DNA from: Lingula anatina | Taxonomy: Eukaryota > Brachiopoda > Lingulata > Lingulida > Lingulidae | Direction: 5' to 3' | Assembly: GCF_001039355.2 (NCBI RefSeq) | Contig: NW_019773570.1 | Coordinates: forward strand, 273,390 to 314,780 | Length of the DNA stretch: 41,391 nt | Shown here: in pieces, positions 38,201-41,391 of the stretch | How positions within the stretch are numbered: the first letter of the stretch is position 1 | Layout of the letters: every line of letters begins with the position of its first letter | Made by a program: the position numbers and the translations under genes | Notes under the pieces: generated by a model | Databases searched by the model: none | What the model saw: the letters and a program-made list of their open reading frames with translations, nothing else | What the model was told of the DNA's origin: nothing

Positions 38201-40475
38201 TTAAAATGCAGGTTTCATACCGTGCTCATTGTTAATTGCCTTTTGGTACCACACTTGTACAGACATCTATTTACTGTTGTTGCTGGAATACAATATGTTG
38301 GATTAAAATTTTATTTCTTAATTAATTGCTGAATCATACTATCATTTGCATTTGTGTTTGTGATGATAGCTATGTAAAAAGGTGCACACTCTCTCTCTCT
38401 CACACACACACACGCACGCACGCACGCACGCACGCACACACGCATACATACATGTGCACAAAAATAATTCAGTAAGCATCAAGTTTTGGTTCTGAAACAA
38501 AATGAGCATCTTGGTCTTAAATTACAAAGTTGTCTAACAGAATTTAAGATGAAGGACAACTAAAAGTACTCCTGAGTAGACGATACTCAAAATTACATGG
38601 ATGACATGTGTTTTATTTGCTGCAATTACACATTTACAAAAGGCTTATATTGATGTCATTAATCTCCAGTATATTAACGTCAAGGATTGTTCTCATCACT
38701 CGTGTAATATACTAGTATAAAGATGGATATTATTGGCAGGAACTTGACTGAACTGACGACCAATGAAAAGAGAGATGGTAAATTGGCTGGAAGGAGGGTT
38801 CTGCTGGTAGATTTTCTGTTTCTTTTGTTGTTTTCATTCTTCTTCTTTATCAACTTGACATCTCCTTACTAGAAATTTTGTTTTTTTTTATGATATCCAA
38901 AATTAAAATTTTGTTGATAACTTTTTCATATAAGTCTATAATATTTTGAATGCAATTGTGTTATATATTCATTTATTTGTGTGCGCATATGTGTGTGTGT
39001 GCATGTGTGTGTGTGCATCCTTGCATATGTGTGTGTGTGTGGGGGGGGGGGTATTTGAATCATTTTCAACATTTTATGTTGTCCTTTTTATAGGTATATT
39101 TAGCAACTACTCAGTATATTGTTCAGCAAGCTTATAAAGCAAACCACTGATATGTGATTGATTCCAGAAATTGCAAATTAAATTGGTGAATATATTTTCA
39201 AAAATCTCCTTCTATTTTCTAAATTCTAGGATGAGAACACTGCCTTATTCAGTTGGTGGTACATGTCCAGGAAGCAATATTGCCTCTCTGATCCTCTAGT
39301 TTTTACTTATTTTCTTTCATTTTCTACATTCTAGGATGAGAACACCACTGTGAGGTCACAAGCCAATGTCCTGCCAGATTCTTGCCAAACTTTTGACGTC
39401 TCAAGTCACATTGCTCAAACCAAAACAGACCTAGTCAACCATTTATCCAGGGAAAATTCGCCGACCTCAGATCACGACAGTGTCGGTCTTGAATCGTTTC
39501 AAGACAGTAAAAGTGACAGTGACAGCAGTGTTGATTCCTCGTCCGTTCTTAGTGGGACACCTAAGAAAATCCTGACCGAGAAATCGAACAGAAATCCAAC
39601 CACTGGACGGTCATTGAATTCAATTGTTGCCGCTTTATACAGTAATAAAAAAGGCCTAACACTGCCAATTGGTGCTACAAGTTGTACAGAAAGTTCTAAG
39701 TTTTCAGTGAATGGTGCTGCCTCTAGTCAAACAAACTCTCTCAGTATGACACACATTGCCAAGCGGACGCCAGAAAACCTCATGAACTTTTCTACCGCCA
39801 TACATGACCATAATGGTGCTACTGGGTTGCTCATAAAACAGAGAACGGAAGCTCTGGAGCTTGAGGCAGAGGCTTCACTGCCCTCGCTGGATTCCCCAGA
39901 TTTAGAAAGGGTAATTAAGATCTCATTTCTTGGTACGGCATTTATTTGAGTCCATTATGTTCTTTTTATGTTCTTTGACAGAGGGTGTTGAATACACACT
40001 TTTGTCTTTTTCTGTATAATTCAAGTACTAACATTTATTATTAGCAGGAGATGATATTTTGGTCGGGGATTGAATTTAGAATTTCAAAAGTCAACTTATG
40101 GTTAAGCATTAAGATCATTTAACAATTTTTGGTTTGATATATGGAAAATGTCAAATACTTTGAGTTTTCTTTGACTGTATCACCTTTTATTTGTTACCAA
40201 GCTATTTACTTGCAGTAGCTTACCTATGATTAATTGACAGTCTTGGAAAAAATAACAACTATTTGAAATATATTAGAAAATAAATCATCATTATATCATA
40301 ATTTACTGTGAGTAGAAGAAAATGCCTGCCTCCTTCTTCTCTATAGTGCCCAAAATGTGGTTTCTACGAGGGAGAAATCCGCACTGACTCTGCTCTCCCT
40401 TGCCAGGAATGCCAGATGAAATTTACAAAAGCAATTCAGCTTAGTCATAAAACTGTTAGTGGTACCAAAAAAGTG
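10805..40475 (+). CDS. Zinc-ribbon protein of unknown family, 5' portion (at least 5 exons; 3' end outside window)
   Basis: Core exons 10805-10901, 11170-11215, 21555-21621, 39335-39910 and 40347-40475 all have GT-AG borders and compatible phases (1, 2, 0, 0, 0). They join to an open frame of 305 residues (915 bases) with no stop. The N terminus ([17 protein letters not shown]...) is acidic, polar and probably disordered. The 576-bp exon adds a Ser/Asp-rich segment ([17 protein letters not shown]) typical of CK2 targets, and the last exon encodes a C4 zinc ribbon. There is no signal peptide or membrane segment, so a cytosolic or nuclear protein is likely. The donor after the last exon shows that the gene continues beyond the window. 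I do not recognise the family. Confidence 0.75.
11170..11215 (+). CDS. Zinc-ribbon gene, exon 2
   Basis: Acceptor TTTTGCAG ends at 11169 and donor AG|GTGAG follows 11215. It enters at phase 1 (G+TA = Val) and leaves at phase 2. It encodes [15 protein letters not shown], with one N-x-T motif that has no meaning if the protein is cytosolic. Confidence 0.65.
13416..13429 (+). promoter_or_regulatory. X-box-like RFX motif
   Basis: GTCGCCACGGCAAC fits the palindromic X-box pattern GTNRCC-N2-RGYAAC recognised by RFX factors. It is isolated in the intron 2.6 kb from the start codon, so function is uncertain. Confidence 0.35.
15862..16011 (+). repeat. Local tandem duplication of about 68-82 bp
   Basis: Two diverged units (15862-15929 and 15944-16011) each begin TATCACTCTGTTGT-like and end with AATGTTAAACTGT...AATTATGATTAG, with indels between them. 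This is an old local duplication rather than a satellite. Confidence 0.7.
16276..16319. repeat. (AG)n microsatellite
   Basis: About 22 uninterrupted AG units in intron 2; purine-only on the + strand. Confidence 0.95.
17983..18049 (+). repeat. G-rich minisatellite with G-quadruplex potential
   Basis: Runs of three to six G are separated by single T or A residues for about 65 bases. A 16-base unit (GGTGGGGTGGGGGAGG) is repeated at the left end. On the coding strand of the intron it can form several overlapping quadruplexes in DNA or pre-mRNA. Confidence 0.75.
18149..18178 (+). repeat. Three copies of a 10-bp repeat
   Basis: The unit ACAGGGCTAC occurs about three times in direct succession, the last diverging to ACAGGGCTGT. 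Confidence 0.85.
18878..19041. mobile_element. Short fold-back (MITE-like) element
   Basis: A perfect 22-bp inverted repeat (18892-18913 against 19005-19026) is extended outward by a weaker match (GTGACTCTTGCTAAG against ATCAGCGAGAGTCCC) and inward by GCTTCC/GGAAGC. No open frame lies inside, and a target-site duplication is not clear. A second sequence at 21998-22026 and its haplotype copy near 23845 match the right arm (AAGCTGATTGCA...AGCGAG...CCCTGC), which indicates a dispersed family. Confidence 0.6.
19351..19387. repeat. (GT)n microsatellite
   Basis: About 18 GT units, followed by a degenerate TG-rich stretch to about 19530. Confidence 0.95.
21424..21424. other. Contig join (single N)
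   Basis: One N is flanked on both sides by ATTAGATTTGCATTATT (21406-21422 and 21432-21448). This is what an unmerged short overlap between two contigs looks like. Confidence 0.6.
21555..21621 (+). CDS. Zinc-ribbon gene, exon 3
   Basis: Acceptor TTCATTTCAG ends at 21554 and the consensus donor TGT|GTAAGT follows 21621. Entry is phase 2 (AG+C = Ser) and exit phase 0. The exon encodes a polar, Asn/Glu-rich segment, [20 protein letters not shown] then NC. It follows a 10.3-kb intron, and both splice sites are strong. Confidence 0.7.
22060..22183 (+). repeat. 31-bp minisatellite, about 4 units
   Basis: The unit resembles GTTAGATGTGACATTATAAC plus TGTTACATTGC. Four diverged units are visible here against about six in the other copy of block A (about 23906-24092). 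Confidence 0.8.
22886..23093. mobile_element. Fold-back (MITE-like) element, copy 1
   Basis: The left arm (TGCATTCCCAGAGATTAGAT...) is the imperfect reverse complement of the right arm, which ends ...ATCTATGGGAATGCA. Inner segments also pair (AGCTGTCAG with CTGACAGTT), so most of the 208 bases can fold into one imperfect hairpin. A further TTAGGTGCATTCACA-like match at about 22799 suggests the element may extend left by 85 bases. No open frame lies inside. Confidence 0.55.
23447..23552 (+). repeat. Hairpin plus CGTCGC-type minisatellite at a contig tail
   Basis: ATGTACAGACAC and GTGTCTGTACAT form a perfect 12-bp stem with a 4-base loop (23447-23474). About 12 bases later a GTCGCC/GTCGCT hexamer-like array follows (23490-23552). 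The segment begins exactly where block A copy 1 stops matching copy 2 and ends shortly before N 23606. It is much more GC- and CpG-rich than its surroundings. Confidence 0.75.
23906..24092 (+). repeat. 31-bp minisatellite, about 6 units (other haplotype)
   Basis: Same unit as 22060-22183 with two extra, more homogeneous repeats. The added units carry GTTAGATGTGACATTATAAC almost unchanged, as expected of recent unit gain. Confidence 0.8.
24793..25000. mobile_element. Fold-back (MITE-like) element, haplotype copy
   Basis: Allelic counterpart of 22886-23093 within block A copy 2, with a few substitutions, including the first base of the left arm. Confidence 0.5.
25359..25876. repeat. Duplicated block B1, copy 1
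   Basis: Near-identical to 27941-28458. Copy 1 ends at GTAGTT just before N 25881; copy 2 starts at the first base after N 27940. Confidence 0.85.
25882..26213 (+). repeat. ~145-bp tandem repeat, about 2.3 units, carrying DR1-like motifs
   Basis: Units start near 25882, 26028 and 26172. Each includes a TGACCTNTGACC-like start, a CTCCAAA-ACTGGCAGAGATAGG core and AGTCATATACTGG. The third unit start is TGACCTTTGACCT. The array occurs only in this contig and has no counterpart in the overlapping haplotype. Confidence 0.8.
26171..26183 (-). promoter_or_regulatory. Perfect DR1 nuclear-receptor motif
   Basis: TGACCTTTGACCT on the + strand reads AGGTCAAAGGTCA on the minus strand, an exact direct repeat of AGGTCA with one-base spacing, the class bound by RXR, HNF4 and COUP-TF type receptors. 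It lies inside a tandem repeat, so function is unproven. Confidence 0.4.
26355..26400 (+). repeat. 46-bp shared repeat end, copy 1
   Basis: Begins TGGTGGTACA and ends GCCTCTCTGATCCTCTAG. The same length and both ends recur at 39254-39299, with a diverged middle. It ends exactly where the sequence rejoins the other haplotype, which lacks it. Confidence 0.7.
26614..26668 (+). repeat. A run of about 55 bases
   Basis: Uninterrupted A run in intron 3. In the other haplotype (about 28676-28706) it is shorter and interrupted by AAACAAACA. It creates spurious poly-Lys and poly-Phe frames. Confidence 0.95.
26705..26741 (+). CDS. Candidate 37-nt micro-exon (first assembled copy)
   Basis: Acceptor CCGCACAG and donor CAG|GTGAAG bound 37 bases that read [12 protein letters not shown] plus one base in the phase left by exon 3. 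The composition matches the neighbouring acidic exons. Alone it would shift the frame of the next core exon; it works only if paired with another exon of complementary phase (see 32739-32773). A near-identical copy at 28743-28779 is attributed to haplotype duplication. Confidence 0.3.
27941..29986. repeat. Duplicated block B, contiguous copy 2
   Basis: This contig joins the counterparts of 25359-25876 and 26398-27939 without a gap at GTAGTTGTAAG. The true order is therefore B1 then B2, and 25882-26397 is an insertion or allele-specific segment. Confidence 0.85.
28743..28779 (+). CDS. Candidate 37-nt micro-exon (second assembled copy, probably the other haplotype)
   Basis: Same 37 bases and splice borders as 26705-26741, lying in the duplicated block 28454-29986. 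Only one copy should exist per chromosome if the duplication is an assembly artefact. Confidence 0.3.
31974..32003. repeat. (GA)n microsatellite
   Basis: About 15 GA units in intron 3. Confidence 0.9.
32739..32773 (+). CDS. Candidate 35-nt micro-exon, phase-complementary to the 37-nt one
   Basis: A long pyrimidine tract (TTCTTTTCTTC then T-rich, CTCTGAAG) ends at 32738. Entering at phase 1 gives [12 protein letters not shown] with no stop, and the exon leaves at phase 0, which fits the next core exon. The proposed donor TGC|GTCTGT is weak. The 37+35 pair totals 72 bases, so inclusion of both keeps the frame. Confidence 0.22.
35208..35247. repeat. (GA)n microsatellite
   Basis: About 19 GA units in intron 3, followed by a short poly-G run. 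Confidence 0.9.
35855..37563. repeat. Duplicated block C, copy 1
   Basis: Near-identical to 37566-39253 in the same orientation. Copy 1 ends at N 37564 after GCCTTATTCAGTT; copy 2 starts just after the N. Confidence 0.85.
36672..36760. repeat. Compound CT/CA/GCAC microsatellite, copy 1
   Basis: CT units, CA units, then (GCAC)n with interruptions, ending in CATACATACATG. It is longer and less regular than its haplotype partner at 38388-38452. Confidence 0.9.
37566..39253. repeat. Duplicated block C, copy 2
   Basis: Same content as 35855-37563, with differences in the GCAC and GT microsatellites and a deletion of about 32 bases near 39210. It runs on into the large coding exon, so this is the copy physically linked to the gene. 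Confidence 0.85.
38388..38452. repeat. Compound CT/CA/GCAC microsatellite, copy 2
   Basis: Haplotype counterpart of 36672-36760 with fewer GCAC units. Confidence 0.9.
39215..39345 (+). repeat. Duplicated 3' splice site upstream of the large exon
   Basis: CTAAATTCTAG|GATGAGAACAC at 39219-39240 repeats CTACATTCTAG|GATGAGAACAC at 39324-39345, a spacing of 105 bases. The similarity extends into the preceding pyrimidine tract, which is visible in full in block C copy 1 (about 37506-37550). The upstream acceptor leads into a frame that stays open to a TAG formed by the downstream acceptor itself (39332-39334). Confidence 0.7.
39254..39299 (+). repeat. 46-bp shared repeat end, copy 2
   Basis: Same length and same ends (TGGTGGTACA ... 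GCCTCTCTGATCCTCTAG) as 26355-26400. It begins exactly where block C copy 1 is cut off by N 37564. Confidence 0.7.
39335..39910 (+). CDS. Zinc-ribbon gene, large Ser-rich exon
   Basis: Acceptor TTTTCTACATTCTAG ends at 39334 and donor AGG|GTAATT follows 39910. The 192 codons are open only in phase 0, which fits exon 3. Residues run [15 protein letters not shown]..., with a Ser/Asp cluster around residues 59-77 of the exon, then polar sequence ending [12 protein letters not shown]. No domain is recognisable; probably a disordered linker. The length of the open frame and its clean borders make it the best-supported exon of this gene. A shorter copy of its acceptor lies 105 bases upstream. Confidence 0.85.
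40347..40475 (+). CDS. Zinc-ribbon gene, C4 zinc-ribbon exon
   Basis: Acceptor CTTCTCTATAG ends at 40346 and donor GTG|GTAAGT follows 40475, phase 0 on both sides. The exon starts directly at the first ligand: [10 protein letters not shown]..., then [10 protein letters not shown], giving CX2C-X14-CX2C, and continues with [17 protein letters not shown]. The knuckle pattern is that of a zinc ribbon or short C4 finger that would bind one Zn2+. The family is not identified; nucleic-acid or protein binding are both possible. Confidence 0.85.
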
Positions 40476-41391
40476 GTAAGTACTTGCTTTTCTTTTTTCT
40501 TTCACCACTGTCTTTGTTTCAGGGGCATTAAATATATTTATTAGAGTGTAGCTGACATTACTGAAGATGGCGTCATTGGATATTACCGGAAGAGTAAAAT
40601 TCTTCCATAGTTCCATCCAGCCAGATTATATTTGTTGTTTCTGAGATATTCCTAGGGCCAGTCACTTTTTAATATCAGAATTTCTAAGAAAATACATGAA
40701 GCATAGTTGCCGCCATCTTTAATCCAAGGACACAGGAAGGCAATCACTTTTAATGAGTGGTATTTTCACAGATATCTCCACTAATTATTTTTCACTGAGG
40801 GAAATGACGTCTGCACGCCATAAGGTCTGAAAAACATGGCAATTATATTCCTACGTTCAGGAAGAGGTTTTCTTGATATGCAAAAAAAAAACAAAAAAAC
40901 AAACAAAATGAATGTTGGCATTAGTTTCAAGGTGTATTTGCTTAGTTAGAACTACATAATTTCGGGTTAGTCAAACCAGGTAGTAAGTAGATCTAGATGC
41001 AAATTAAAGAATTAATCATAGATATGTGCTGCTATTTTAAAAACAGAACAGACATTTCTTTCCACTTTCAGGAAAGAAAACCTGTTCAGTATTGAAAAAA
41101 AAGGTGGAGAGCTTTTGAACATATTCTTGGGTGTGATTAGTAAGCTTAAGGCAATGTAAATTAATCAGTAATGCTTTCCAAAGGTTATGTTAATTATTCT
41201 GTTCCATTTTATCACATTTATAATGTTTTATAAGTTTCTGTTGATGTATTTGATACGTTGTATCATAGTAACAGATGTGTCCTCTCCTTTAAGGTGTGTT
41301 TACAGCCAACTTAGATCAAACCTTCTCAGTACCACTCATATTTAAGCATTTCTAAGCTTGCCATGAGTAGACCCCAAAATGCCCTCCCCCC
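40476..41391 (+). other. Start of the intron after the zinc-ribbon exon
   Basis: Follows the donor GTAAGT at 40476. It is AT-rich with one A-rich run near 40880; I see no further exon before the window ends in a C run. Confidence 0.6.

Larger units (their letters stand above)
21622..39334 (+). other. Intron 3 of the zinc-ribbon gene, inflated by duplicated assembly blocks
   Basis: This 17.7-kb interval between exon 3 and the large exon contains three blocks that occur twice, with single N bases at 23606, 25881, 27940 and 37564. The contigs implied are 21425-23605, 23607-25880, 25882-27939, 27941-37563 and 37565 onward. Only the two candidate micro-exons are proposed inside. The stretch about 29990-35850 has no other recognisable feature apart from two GA repeats. 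Confidence 0.7.

Noticed and set aside
39230-39334. An extra or extended coding exon from the upstream duplicated acceptor
   Set aside because: It stays open only to TAG at 39332 and would truncate the protein. It is treated as a possible alternative splice event, not a core exon.
1-41391. tRNA, rRNA, or other structured RNA genes
   Set aside because: I looked for a B-box-like GGTTCRANTCC and clover-leaf arms and for rRNA-like blocks and found none; subtle ncRNAs cannot be excluded by eye.

Overview
This is a eukaryotic window. Short coding exons with GT-AG introns, a metazoan-type SLC6 transporter, large AT-rich introns and abundant microsatellites point to an animal. The many small indels between near-identical overlapping blocks suggest a highly heterozygous one. 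A marine lophotrochozoan such as a mollusc is my best guess; this is inference, since no gene here is diagnostic. Two protein genes are supported, both on the + strand.

Region 1 (1-5275, with 3' UTR to about 5.9 kb) is the 3' part of an SLC6 sodium/chloride-coupled transporter. I resolved 12 coding exons that join in one open frame of 492 residues. They run from the end of TM3 through the glycosylated second extracellular loop to TM12 and the C-terminal tail. The closest motif resemblance is to the GABA/taurine/creatine branch. The first coding exons lie upstream of the window.

Region 2 (about 5.9-10.5 kb) is intergenic. It has microsatellites, G- and C-rich tracts and a small hairpin, but no gene I can support.

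Region 3 (10.5-41.4 kb, running off the right edge) is a long-intron gene of unknown identity. It starts at an ATG embedded in an exact TISU element just downstream of a GC-richer, TATA-less promoter. Three small acidic, polar exons are followed by a 576-bp Ser-rich exon and then an exon encoding a C4 zinc ribbon (CX2C-X14-CX2C). Two tiny optional exons would fit the phase as a pair, but the evidence is weak.

The big intron between 21.6 and 39.3 kb is strongly affected by assembly. Single N bases at 21424, 23606, 25881, 27940 and 37564 mark contig joins. Three blocks (about 1.7 kb, about 2.05 kb in two parts, about 1.7 kb) occur twice, with the joins at their edges. The simplest reading is uncollapsed haplotypes placed in tandem, so the true locus is probably 5-6 kb shorter. 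The haplotypes differ in informative ways: a 31-bp VNTR, a 0.5-kb insertion carrying a ~145-bp tandem repeat with a perfect DR1 nuclear-receptor motif, and a GCAC microsatellite. Other notable structures are two fold-back (MITE-like) elements and a duplicated 3' splice site. I found no RNA genes, CRISPR arrays, viral genes or complete autonomous transposons, and no obviously new multi-gene system.
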